A stretch of 64,000 nucleotides of DNA from Bradyrhizobium sp. sGM-13 (GTDB lineage: Bacteria; Pseudomonadota; Alphaproteobacteria; Rhizobiales; Xanthobacteraceae), in NCBI RefSeq assembly GCF_018398875.1, contig NZ_JAGWDK010000005.1:248001-312000 (forward strand). Direction: 5' to 3'. This document shows positions 35,430-42,960 of this stretch, piece after piece. The notes below the pieces were generated by a model. The model searched no databases and was not told the DNA's origin. It saw only the letters and a program-made list of their open reading frames with translations. The position numbers were made by a program, and so were the translations under genes. The stretch's first letter is position 1. Every line of letters starts with the position of its first letter.

Positions 35430-36359
35430 ATGGCGCACGATCACCATCATCACGATCATTCCCATGATCACGCCGGCCACAGCCATGCGCCCGACAATTT
35501 CGGCTGGGCGTTCGCCATCGGCGCCACGCTCAACACCGCCTTCGTCATTGCGGAGCTGATCTTCGGCTACGCCGCCAATTCGCTGGCGCTGATCTCTGAC
35601 GCTGTTCACAATTTGTCCGACGTAGTCGCGCTGCTGCTGGCGTGGGGCGCCGCGTGGCTTGCGCAGAAGCAGCCGACGCAGCGGCATACTTACGGTTATC
35701 GCCGCGCCTCGATCCTGGCGGCCCTCTTCAATGCCGGCCTGCTGCTCGTAGCGGTCGGCGGCATTGTCGTCGAGGCGGTCAACCGGCTGTTTGCGCCGGC
35801 GCCGGTTGCGGGCTGGACCGTCGTGCTGGTCGCCGCGCTTGGCGTCGCCATCAACGGTGGCACCGCACTTCTGTTCATGCGCGGCCGCCACGGCGATCTC
35901 AACATTCGCGGCGCCTATCTGCACATGGCGGCCGATGCGGGCGTTTCGCTCGGGGTGGTGGTTGCTGCCGGCATCATCATGCTGACCGGTTGGCTGTGGC
36001 TTGATCCAGCGATCAGCCTTGTCATTGCGGCTGTGGTGTTCTGGAGCGGATGGGGTCTGGCCCGCGACAGCGTCAATCTCGCGCTCGACGGCGTGCCGCG
36101 CAGTATCGAGCTTGCGCAGGTGAGGGACTATCTCGCCAGCCTCGAAGGCGTCTCCGAGGTGCATGACCTCCACGTCTGGGCCATGAGCACCAATGAGACC
36201 GCGCTGACCGCGCATCTGGTGCGGCCCGGCGGCACCGACGACGCCTTCCTTCATCGCGTGTGCGAGGAGCTTTCGCAGCGGTTCAACATCCACCATTCCA
36301 CGCTGCAGATCGAGGCGGGCGGCGAGACGTGCAGGCTGGCGCCGGCGGAGCGGGTGTAG
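35430..36359 (+). CDS. Cation diffusion facilitator (Zn/Cd/Co exporter, CzcD/ZitB-like)
   Basis: A 309-residue CDF exporter. A His-rich N-terminus (MAHDHHHHDHSHDHAGHSHA) precedes six TM helices. The TM2 metal site is SDAVHNLSDVVALL, and TM5 has HMAADAGVSLGVVV, giving a DD/HD-type site (His and Asp ligands) usual for Zn2+/Cd2+ transporters. A cytoplasmic C-terminal domain includes VHDLHVWAMSTNETALTAHL. It exports divalent metal in exchange for protons. The His-rich start is a metal-binding flexible region. It is the first of several metal/oxyanion genes. Confidence 0.92.
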   Translation: MAHDHHHHDHSHDHAGHSHAPDNFGWAFAIGATLNTAFVIAELIFGYAANSLALISDAVHNLSDVVALLLAWGAAWLAQKQPTQRHTYGYRRASILAALFNAGLLLVAVGGIVVEAVNRLFAPAPVAGWTVVLVAALGVAINGGTALLFMRGRHGDLNIRGAYLHMAADAGVSLGVVVAAGIIMLTGWLWLDPAISLVIAAVVFWSGWGLARDSVNLALDGVPRSIELAQVRDYLASLEGVSEVHDLHVWAMSTNETALTAHLVRPGGTDDAFLHRVCEELSQRFNIHHSTLQIEAGGETCRLAPAERV

Positions 36360-36414
36360 CAAGGAGCGTAGGGTAGGTTGCCGTCAACTCTACATGTCCA
36401 CGTTGCGGGAAGCC

Positions 36415-36648
36415 TCATTTTTGCTCTTTGATCTGGCCTCTGCTGTCCACGACGAGCCGCACTTCCTTACCGTTCTTCATCGCCTTCGCGGTCGTACCTT
36501 CGGCCGTCGACTTGATGTCGCTGACCTGCGAGTAACCAGCCGCCTGAATCTTGGCGATGAGCTCCTCCTGTGTCAGGGCATAAACGGGTGATAATCCTGC
36601 CGCGATCGCCAGCCAGATGGTTGCTCGAAAGATCGTCCGTGTGCGCAT
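36415..36648 (-). CDS. Small periplasmic PepSY-like protein
   Basis: A 77-residue protein with a signal peptide (MRTRTIFRATIWLAIAAG, cleavage near residue 25 after VYA) followed by a single PepSY-like module: LTQEELIAKIQAAGYSQVSD, then KAMKNGKEVRLVVDSRG. These small proteins are often found next to metal or peptidase genes and may act as inhibitors or binding modules. A clear GGAGA ribosome binding site lies upstream. It is followed by chrA-chrB in the same direction upstream (start to the right), but a promoter of its own is likely. Confidence 0.8.
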   Translation of the reverse strand: MRTRTIFRATIWLAIAAGLSPVYALTQEELIAKIQAAGYSQVSDIKSTAEGTTAKAMKNGKEVRLVVDSRGQIKEQK

Positions 36649-36708
36649 GTTCGTTCTCCTGGTTATATCCTGCCCCAGGTGAAGTTCGGTCAGTCCGTAG
36701 TGTCCCCC

Positions 36709-38112
36709 CTAGATGACGCCCACCAACCGCAGCAGGATGCCCGTGATGCATGAAGCAGCAAGAACGATGAGCATTCCGACGTTAAGACGGAAGATCGCCG
36801 TGGCCGCGGCCGCCGCAAGCACGAAGGCAGCGACATCGAGACTTCCCCATACCGGCATGTCGAACGAAAGCCCCAGCGAGCGAACCGGCGTGGTCTGCCG
36901 GAATAGCGTGTGCAATCCGAACCAGATCGAGAGATTGAGAATCACGCCGACCACGGCGGCGGTGATCGCGGAGAGGGCGCCCGCAAGCCCCTTGTTGCCG
37001 CGCAGTGTCTCGATGTAGGGCGCGCCGAGAAAGATCCAGAGGAAGCAGGGGATGAAGGTGACCCAGGTCGCCAACAATCCGCCCAGCGTCGCGGCCAGCA
37101 TCGGCGACAGCGTGCCGGGGTCGCGATAGGCGGCCATGAAGCCGACGAACTGCAGCACCATGATCAGCGGTCCCGGCGTGGTCTCGGCCATGCCGAGGCC
37201 ATCCAGCATCTCGCGTGGCTGTAGCCAGTGATAATGCTCGACCGCCTGCTGGGCGACATAGGCCAGCACCGCATAGGCGCCGCCGAACGTCACCATCGCC
37301 ATCTTGGAAAAGAACAGCGCGATCTGGCTGAACACATTGGCCTGTCCAAGCCCGATCAGCAGCGCCGCGACCGGCACCACCCACAGCAACAACCATATCG
37401 AGCTTACGCGCAGCGCGCGCGCCACGCTGGGGCGGACATGGTCGGGCAGTTCCTCGCCGAGCAGGCTGTCGACCGCCGCGGACTGCTTGCCGCCGCCACT
37501 GTGTTCGATGGCGGCAAACTCTGGCCGGCCGCCGCGCGCGCCCACATAGCCGATCACGCCGGCCGCGATAATGATGACCGGGAAGGGGACGTTGAAAAAG
37601 AAGATCGCGACAAATGCGATCGCCGCGAGCGCGATCATCACGCGGTTGCGTAGGGACCGCTTGCCGACCCGGACAACCGCATGGACCACGATCGCCAGCA
37701 CCGCGGCCTTCAGCCCGAAGAACAGCGCCTCGATGAAACCGACATTGCCATAGGCCGCATAGATGTAACTCAAGCCCATGATCGCGATGATGCCGGGCAG
37801 GATGAACAGCCCGCCCGCCATGATGCCGCCGGCCGTCCGGTGCAGCAGCCAGCCGATATAAGTCGCAAGCTGCTGCGCTTCCGGGCCCGGCAACAGCATG
37901 CAGTAGTTCAGCGCATGCAAAAACCGGCCTTCGGAGATCCAGTTCTTTTCCTCGACCAGGATGCGGTGCATCACCGCGATCTGCCCGGCTGGACCGCCAA
38001 AACTCAATATGGCGACCCGCAGCCAGACCCTGAAAGCCTCGCCGAAACTGATGCCGTGACCAGTTTCCCTGACGGCATCCGTTTCGGCCACCTTGTTCAT
38101 CGTCGCGTCCAT
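36709..38112 (-). CDS. chrA: Chromate transporter ChrA
   Basis: A 467-residue two-domain CHR transporter that exports chromate. The N-terminal half has ILSFGGPAGQIAVMHRILVE and LLPGPEAQQLATYIGWLLH; the C-terminal half has MVTFGGAYAVLAYVAQQAVE and TTPGPLIMVLQFVGFMAA, the duplicated CHR motifs of long-chain ChrA. About 10-13 hydrophobic helices. ATG 38112 shares one base with the chrB stop (TAATG), so the pair is translationally coupled. The frame extends upstream of this Met but within chrB. Confidence 0.93.
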   Translation of the reverse strand: MDATMNKVAETDAVRETGHGISFGEAFRVWLRVAILSFGGPAGQIAVMHRILVEEKNWISEGRFLHALNYCMLLPGPEAQQLATYIGWLLHRTAGGIMAGGLFILPGIIAIMGLSYIYAAYGNVGFIEALFFGLKAAVLAIVVHAVVRVGKRSLRNRVMIALAAIAFVAIFFFNVPFPVIIIAAGVIGYVGARGGRPEFAAIEHSGGGKQSAAVDSLLGEELPDHVRPSVARALRVSSIWLLLWVVPVAALLIGLGQANVFSQIALFFSKMAMVTFGGAYAVLAYVAQQAVEHYHWLQPREMLDGLGMAETTPGPLIMVLQFVGFMAAYRDPGTLSPMLAATLGGLLATWVTFIPCFLWIFLGAPYIETLRGNKGLAGALSAITAAVVGVILNLSIWFGLHTLFRQTTPVRSLGLSFDMPVWGSLDVAAFVLAAAAATAIFRLNVGMLIVLAASCITGILLRLVGVI

Positions 38113-38930
38113 TACGATTTCGCCTTGTTGGTCGGCCAATTGTGAGTCTCGCCGGTCGCGTCCCGGCACCATCGGTAGAACGCGTCGTACAGCGTCATGC
38201 CGGCTTCCAACTGCTCGAGGTCATCGTCGAACATCCGCGACAGCCCGAGCGAAGCCGCGAGCAGGCCGGGCGCTTCCGGCGACAGGTCGAGCCGCCCGGT
38301 GTCGGCGCCACGCACCATTGCCGCCAGCCGCAGCAAGGGCGGCGTCGCGAGCCCGAATTCCTCGATCATGACGTCAAACGTGCAGAGTTCGCCGCGGTGG
38401 CTCCAGAATACGTTCGCGACGTCGAAGGGGGCGGCGTTGAAGCGCTCGCCGACTGCAAGCACTTCCGGTGGCGTGACGAAGAGAAACACCGCGTTGGGAT
38501 CGACGAACCTGCGGATCAGCCATGGGCACGCGATGCGGTCGATCTTTGGCCGCGCGCGCGTGACCCAGACGGTGCGGCCCTGCGCATCGCGCGCCGGGAG
38601 TTTTGCCGCTGGCACCAGAGGTAGTTTGGCGGCCCTCCAGCCCTCGAAACCGCCTTCCAGCGCTTCGGCCGAGACGTGGAGATGGCGCAGCCAGGCTGCG
38701 GTGCCTTGCGCCAGTTTCTGGCCGCGCAGGCAGACGACAATCGCAGAGCGGCCGGAAAACTCCTCGCCCCAATGGGCGGCTTCCTCGTGGTTGCGCCTGA
38801 CGGCGCCGGGAATCAGCCGCTGATCGGCGGCGAAATCCTCGTCCGTACGAACATCGATCAGGGCTGGCATGTTCGCCGTGCCGATCAATTTTGAAAGCTT
38901 GTCTGATGATATCGTGGTGTAGGATGACAT
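38112..38930 (-). CDS. chrB: ChrB-type chromate resistance protein with N-terminal rhodanese domain
   Basis: A 272-residue two-domain protein. Residues 1-105 are a rhodanese domain (MPALIDVRTDEDF, then the active-site loop IVVCLRGQKLAQG with its Cys). Residues 125-270 form the ChrB C-terminal domain (RPKIDRIACPWLIRRFVDPN, MIEEFGLATPPLLRLAAMVR). ChrB proteins regulate or sense chromate in chr operons; the rhodanese part could act on thiosulfate or persulfide. Directly upstream of chrA (1-bp overlap). A conserved leader and promoter precede it. The original chrB regulator has a different N-terminus, so regulatory function here is less certain. Confidence 0.85.
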   Translation of the reverse strand: MSSYTTISSDKLSKLIGTANMPALIDVRTDEDFAADQRLIPGAVRRNHEEAAHWGEEFSGRSAIVVCLRGQKLAQGTAAWLRHLHVSAEALEGGFEGWRAAKLPLVPAAKLPARDAQGRTVWVTRARPKIDRIACPWLIRRFVDPNAVFLFVTPPEVLAVGERFNAAPFDVANVFWSHRGELCTFDVMIEEFGLATPPLLRLAAMVRGADTGRLDLSPEAPGLLAASLGLSRMFDDDLEQLEAGMTLYDAFYRWCRDATGETHNWPTNKAKS

Positions 38931-38953
38931 GGCTGCGCCCTCGTCAAAAGAAA

Positions 38954-39009
38954 CGGGACGCGATACTTGGGCATGTCGCCTCGTGGGGAGATCGCAACAT
39001 CCCCATGGC
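38954..39009 (-). promoter_or_regulatory. Structured 5' leader of chrB-chrA, copy A
   Basis: On the minus strand this 56-nt block runs from GGCCATGGGGA to GCGTCCCG and ends 24 nt before the chrB ATG. Hairpin 1 has stem TGGGGA/TCCCCA with a 10-nt loop containing TTGCGATC; downstream GCGA and TCGC could pair around CATGCCCAAGTA. The loop GCGAT can also pair with the later ATCGC, a potential pseudoknot. The same block occurs before the DUF1259 gene with identical sequence except for a 2-nt loop change and one compensated base pair. Resembles the reported chrB RNA motif class by position, but identity to it is not verified. A reading frame MPKYRVP starts at 38974 after GAGG. Confidence 0.65.
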
Positions 39010-39012
39010 CCG

Positions 39013-39041
39013 AATTAACTGCCTGCCGCTTCCGCTGTCAA
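39013..39041 (-). promoter_or_regulatory. Promoter of the chrB-chrA operon
   Basis: On the minus strand TTGACA (39041-39036), 17 bp, TTAATT (39018-39013). Transcription would start about at the first bases of the conserved leader. A second TTGACA lies 10 bp farther upstream (39051-39046). Confidence 0.6.
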
Positions 39042-39057
39042 CCGTTGTCAAGCGGAC

Positions 39058-39143
39058 CGTAGGATGGGTAGAGGGAAGCGAAACCGATCCTACGCCTGAT
39101 TGTGGGATTGATTGATGGGTATCGCTTCGCTCCACCCATCCTA
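39058..39143. repeat. Dispersed palindromic repeat, GTAGGATGGGT family, copy 2
   Basis: 86 bp with ends CCGTAGGATGGGTAGAG and CTCCACCCATCCTACAG and an inner GATGGGTATCGCTTCGCTCC arm. A short extra ATCCTACG-like stretch near 39088-39095 makes it a slightly rearranged copy of the element at 21789-21881. Confidence 0.75.
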
Positions 39144-39155
39144 CAGACTCGATGC

Positions 39156-39184
39156 TTGCGCCACAGCGTGGTCGGGCCTAGATT
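39156..39184 (+). promoter_or_regulatory. Candidate promoter of the exported ConA-like gene
   Basis: TTGCGC (39156-39161), 17 bp, TAGATT (39179-39184), leaving about 80 nt of leader before the ATG at 39271. Confidence 0.45.
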
Positions 39185-39270
39185 GTCCTCATCGGGGACA
39201 AAGCAGGCTCCCCGTCAGACGGCCCATCGTCCAAGCTCTGCGCACACCCGACCTGTCGGGAGGAGCGCAC

Positions 39271-39961
39271 ATGGATGGTTCGGGGCCGATATTTTTTTGT
39301 TCCATCAGGTCAACATTGCGCGTCGCGCTCGGTGCGGCCGCGCTGGCATGCGCTGGGCTTCCGGCATCCGCGGCAGGAGAAGCCGTCATGATTGCCATCG
39401 ACCGTAATGACTTTAGGTTCCCCGCCGGCCGGATTCTCATTTGCGCGAACTGGCCAGGGCGCGGAGGGCGAATGGAATGTTGTTGCCGATCCCACTGCCA
39501 AAGCAGGCCGCGCCATCGAGCAGCAGAGCAAGGATCGCACCGACTACCGCTTTCCGCTCGCCATCCACGAGAGCTTCTCGGCGAAGAATCTCATCATGCA
39601 AATCCGCTTTAAACCCATTGCGGGCAGGATCGACCAGGCCGGTGGCATTGTCGTGCGGCTTACGGACCCTGACAATTACTACATCGCGCGCGCCAACGCG
39701 CTCGAGCACAATGTCCGCTTCTATCGGGTCGTCGCCGGCCGGCGGCAGCAGCTCGGCACGGCTAACATTCGCGTGACCTCGAATGAATGGCACATGCTTA
39801 CTCTGCGGGCGGAGGACGACCAGTTCTCGGTGAGTTATGACGGAGCGGTGCTGTTTGAGGTCAAGGACGATACTTTTAAGGATTCAGGCGGTGTTGCTCT
39901 GTGGACCAAGGCCGACAGCGTGACGCGCTTCGATCAGGTAACGATCACCACTTTGCCGTGA
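39271..39961 (+). pseudogene. Exported ConA-like (DUF1080/LamG-type) protein, frameshifted
   Basis: ATG 39271 follows a strong GGGAGGAG ribosome binding site and opens a signal peptide (STLRVALGAAALACAGLPAS, cleavage near AAG). The mature domain continues only in the next frame: GSPPAGFSFARTGQGAEGEW, then a jelly-roll sequence with QIRFKPIAGRIDQAGGIVVR, TDPDNYYIARANALEHNVRF and NEWHMLTLRAEDDQFSV, to the stop at 39961. Removing one T from the TTT at 39412-39414 restores a single frame (MIAIDRND-LGSPPAGF). Family-level function is carbohydrate binding or hydrolysis; unknown here. Either a recent frameshift or a sequence error. It sits beside the chrB operon in divergent orientation, and an MFS gene follows by 10 bp. 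Confidence 0.65.
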
Positions 39962-39971
39962 GGCCGCCGGA

Positions 39972-41201
39972 ATGACTGATATCGCGACCGAACCGAAGGC
40001 GTCGACCGGGTCCGCGCTGATCTCGCTGCTTTACGTCGCCCGCGGCCTCCGCGGTTTTGGCGACGGTTTCGCCATTATCATCCTGCCGGCCTACATGACG
40101 GCGCTGGGATACGACGCTATAGCGGTCGGCATTGTCGCGACCGCCTCGCTGTTGGGAACGGCGCTGCTGACGCTCATCGTCGGCTGGATCGCGCCGCGCC
40201 ATGACCTGCGGCCGCTGCTGATCTCGGGCGCGGCGCTGATGGCCGCCACCGGCATCGCCTTTCCCGCCGTCGAGCATTTTGTGCTGATCGCGCTGGTCGC
40301 ATTCATCGGCACGATCAACGCTTCCGGCGGCGATCTCGGCGTGCTGGTGCCGCTCGAGCATGCGGTGCTGGCGCACAGTGTCACCGATGAGCGCCGCACC
40401 CAGGTGTTCGCGCGCTACAGCCTGATCGGCGCGCTCTGCACCGCTGCGGGTTCGCTTGCTGCCTCGCTGCCGGATTTCCTTGTCGCCGGCGGCAGCACCA
40501 AACTCGCAGCGTTCCGCCTAATGTTCTATGCCTACGCCGCGCTCGGCATCGCCTGCGCGGCGCTTTATCGCTACGTCCCGCATCAGCGCGGCGAGGAGCG
40601 GGCGCCGCAGGCCCCGCTCGGGCCGTCGAGGGGCACCGTCTACAAGCTCGCGGCGCTGTTCAGCATCGATTCCTTTGCCGGCGGCTTTGTCGCGCAATCC
40701 TTGCTGGTGCTGTGGCTATTCGAGCGTTTCGATCTGTCATTGTCCGCGGCCGGATTGTTTTTCTTCTGGTCGAGCACGCTCAGCGCCTTTTCCTATCCGG
40801 TGGCCGCTTGGATCGCCAAGCGTATCGGGCTCGTCAACACCATGGTGTTCACGCATATCCCCTCCAGCATCTTTCTGATCCTGGCGGCATTTGCACCGAA
40901 CCTTTACGTCGCGCTCGGCCTGCTGCTGTTGCGCTCGGCGCTGTCGCAAATGGACGTGCCGACGCGCACCTCCTACGTCATGGCCGTGGTGACGCCGGCC
41001 GAGCGGCCGGCCGCTGCAAGCGTCACCGCCGTGCCGCGCAGCCTCGCATCTGCCGTCAGCCCGGCGATCTCGGGCGCGCTCTTGATGACGTCGTTTACGG
41101 GGCTGCCGCTGGTGGTTTGCGGTACGCTCAAGATCGCCTACGATCTCGCCTTGCTGTTCTCGTTCCGCCATATCAAGCCGCCGGAGGAGCAGGGGCGTTA
41201 G
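39972..41201 (+). CDS. MFS transporter
   Basis: A 409-residue major facilitator superfamily transporter with 11-12 hydrophobic helices. The A-loop motif between TM2 and TM3 reads GWIAPRHDLRPLLISG (less conserved than the G-x-x-x-D-R-x-G-R-R consensus), and later segments include ALLLLRSALSQMDVPTRTSY, a motif seen in a family of MFS proteins near metal resistance genes. Directly follows the frameshifted ConA-like gene (10-bp gap), so probably co-transcribed. Substrate unknown. Confidence 0.82.
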   Translation: MTDIATEPKASTGSALISLLYVARGLRGFGDGFAIIILPAYMTALGYDAIAVGIVATASLLGTALLTLIVGWIAPRHDLRPLLISGAALMAATGIAFPAVEHFVLIALVAFIGTINASGGDLGVLVPLEHAVLAHSVTDERRTQVFARYSLIGALCTAAGSLAASLPDFLVAGGSTKLAAFRLMFYAYAALGIACAALYRYVPHQRGEERAPQAPLGPSRGTVYKLAALFSIDSFAGGFVAQSLLVLWLFERFDLSLSAAGLFFFWSSTLSAFSYPVAAWIAKRIGLVNTMVFTHIPSSIFLILAAFAPNLYVALGLLLLRSALSQMDVPTRTSYVMAVVTPAERPAAASVTAVPRSLASAVSPAISGALLMTSFTGLPLVVCGTLKIAYDLALLFSFRHIKPPEEQGR

Positions 41202-41251
41202 CGCGTTCTCACGCGATCCGACGACCGGCTCGTCAACGCGGTCCTGCGGAA

Positions 41252-41506
41252 CTACCAGGGCGATCGCCGCCCGTTGGGCAGGGGGTCCATCACGCGTCGC
41301 TCATCCCGGACATGCGACCATTGTGCCAGCTTGATCTCCGGCGTTTCGGGCGTGTTGCCCCCTTCCGAGTGATAGGCAAGTTTCTGGCTTGCCTGCACCT
41401 GGTATTTGGCGGCTTGCGCCAGCCAATACCATTTCCTGTCGGGTTCGCTCAGCGCGCGTTGACGGCACTCGGCTTCCAATTCACGTAAGCGGATCGCTTC
41501 CTTCAT
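41252..41506 (-). CDS. Small hypothetical protein (84 aa)
   Basis: Frame from ATG 41506 (MKEAIRLRELEAECRQRALS): an N-terminal charged helix with KWYWLAQAAKYQVQASQK, then a polar tail (PETPEIKLAQW, RRSPW). Proteins with this short LRELEAECRQRA-type start are frequent in Bradyrhizobium but uncharacterised. A TTG two codons upstream is possible. Weak ribosome binding site. Confidence 0.55.
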   Translation of the reverse strand: MKEAIRLRELEAECRQRALSEPDRKWYWLAQAAKYQVQASQKLAYHSEGGNTPETPEIKLAQWSHVRDERRVMDPLPNGRRSPW

Positions 41507-41768
41507 AGCCAATCTCAGAGCTTGGAGGCTCCAACCTGCCGGAGCCTCGAAACCACGGGAACCCGGGGTTCCGGTCAGCTTCTCATGACAAAAACTTCTT
41601 GACGGCAGGCTATGCCGGTTCGATGCAATTGATTGAAATTTAGGAACGGATTGAAGCGATAATTCGCGGATCTGGTCACGAATGCCGTCTGCCGGCGCCG
41701 ACCGCGGCGCCGCCCTTGTTCCCGGTCCGCCGCATCAAGCTGCCGAAGGAAGCTTGACGTCCGCGCGG

Positions 41769-42659
41769 TCAGTGCTGCGCGACGGCCGTCTTGTCGAGTG
41801 CGGCGCGAACGTTGCGCGCCAGCTTCAGGGCGTCGTCGTTGGCCCAGAAATGAACGAAGAACATCCGCGGCTCTTCTGCGAGCATGTGGCTATGGATCGC
41901 GGTGACCTCGATATCGCCGGCACGCAGCGCTCGGATCAGCGGATTGACCTCGTTGCCGGTTACGAGGAAGTCGCCTGTTATGGCGGCCTTGCCGCCACCG
42001 GTCGGCTGAAAGTTGATGGCGTTGGCGCCGCCGAGCGGCGTGTTGACTTGCATTCCGCCTTCCTTGGCCGGATCACGCCTCGGAATGCCGTACTGGTAGA
42101 CACCACCAGTCGCCGTGCCCTTGGCGCCCATCGCCTCGTCGAGTTTTGCGGTGTCGAGATCAACTGCAGGCGCAGCGGTAACAGTGGTGGCCGGAGGATC
42201 GAACGGCGTCTTGCTTGCCGAAGAAAGCGCTGTGCGGATCGCGGTCGCCATTTTCTCGGGGTCGCCGTGCCCGGCCACATGCATGTAGAAGGTTGCAGGA
42301 GAGGCGCGGAGAATGTGATTGTGGATGGCAGTGATATCCAATCCGCTGTCCAGCAGCTTCGTCATGACGGGGGTAATCTCGGTCTCGAGCAACACCAGAT
42401 CGCCCATCAGCATGGCCTGTCCATGCATGGGAGCGAAGGCGACCCAGCCTCCGAGCGCCAATGCTGGCTTGATCGCGATGCCGTCCAGCGTGACGTGCAG
42501 ATCGGATCGCGGCAGCCCGTAACGATGCACTTCACCGCTTACCGTGGCGGTCTTGCCGAGGGCGGCATCCACCTTCTTCCAGTCGATAGCATCGGCGTGG
42601 GCAGCATGCGACAGCAGCAGTGCGGCGCCGAGCGCGAGTAATGTGAGCCGGTGTTTCAT
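41769..42659 (-). CDS. Periplasmic DUF1259 protein with internal duplication
   Basis: A 296-residue exported protein: signal peptide MKHRLTLLALGAALLLSHAA (cleavage near HADA, residue 24), then two similar domains. Repeat 1 (about 30-155) contains SGEVHRYGLPRSD, LDITAIHNHIL and TFYMHVAGHGDPEK; repeat 2 (about 170-295) contains TGGVYQYGIPRRD, IEVTAIHSHML and MFFVHFWANDDALK. The matching HxH and MHV/VHF positions suggest a duplicated metal or ligand site; this is inference. The family has no settled function. AAGGAGAA precedes the ATG. It carries the same leader as the chrB-chrA operon. It is followed by a gene-free 256 bp. Confidence 0.85.
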   Translation of the reverse strand: MKHRLTLLALGAALLLSHAAHADAIDWKKVDAALGKTATVSGEVHRYGLPRSDLHVTLDGIAIKPALALGGWVAFAPMHGQAMLMGDLVLLETEITPVMTKLLDSGLDITAIHNHILRASPATFYMHVAGHGDPEKMATAIRTALSSASKTPFDPPATTVTAAPAVDLDTAKLDEAMGAKGTATGGVYQYGIPRRDPAKEGGMQVNTPLGGANAINFQPTGGGKAAITGDFLVTGNEVNPLIRALRAGDIEVTAIHSHMLAEEPRMFFVHFWANDDALKLARNVRAALDKTAVAQH

Positions 42660-42817
42660 GGCGTTCTCCTTCTTGCGCGAGCCCCAAAGATCGACCGGAT
42701 AGCGCGCGGCATCCCGCAAGGCGTGATGCAGCGCGGCCGAGTGTCGGGGTATGGATGAGAGAGTATTTTGGGCATGCGTATGCGCCTCCGGAAAACCGGG
42801 ACGCGATACTTGGGCAT
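42656..42817 (-). CDS. Candidate leader peptide / upstream ORF before DUF1259
   Basis: GAGG then, 4 nt later, ATG at 42817 opens a 53-codon frame starting MPKYRVPVFRRRIRMPKIL; its TGA overlaps the DUF1259 ATG (ATGA), an arrangement typical of coupled translation. The chrB leader contains the equivalent frame at 38974 (MPKYRVPFLLTRAQP, ending at 38885 inside chrB). The two frames share seven residues, MPKYRVP, but the DNA there is nearly identical for structural reasons, so this does not prove peptide selection. Confidence 0.3.
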   Translation of the reverse strand: MPKYRVPVFRRRIRMPKILSHPYPDTRPRCITPCGMPRAIRSIFGARARRRTP

Positions 42818-42851
42818 GTCGCCTCGTGGGGGGATCGCAACCCCCATGGCC
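42797..42851 (-). promoter_or_regulatory. Structured 5' leader of the DUF1259 gene, copy B
   Basis: Same block as 38954-39009 on the minus strand. The first hairpin reads TGGGGG/CCCCCA with an 8-nt loop TTGCGATC, in place of TGGGGA/TCCCCA with a 10-nt loop in copy A. That is a compensatory A-T to G-C change. From CACGAGG through CGCGTCCCG both copies are identical. The leader ends about 137 nt before the ATG, farther than in the chrB case, so regulation might act on transcription or through the short reading frame. Confidence 0.65.
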
Positions 42852-42852
42852 G

Positions 42853-42881
42853 CATTCAGCCACACTGACGCGGAGTGTCAA
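42853..42881 (-). promoter_or_regulatory. Promoter of the DUF1259 gene
   Basis: Minus strand TTGACA (42881-42876), 17 bp, TGAATG (42858-42853), the same spacing and distance to the leader as in the chrB promoter. The -10 is weaker than TTAATT. Confidence 0.5.
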
Positions 42882-42960
42882 CGCGGTCACGCGCTGACAT
42901 CAGCAGACTCACGCTCAATTGACCGGACGCGATCGAGCCGTTTTTCGCTCCCCGCTACTA

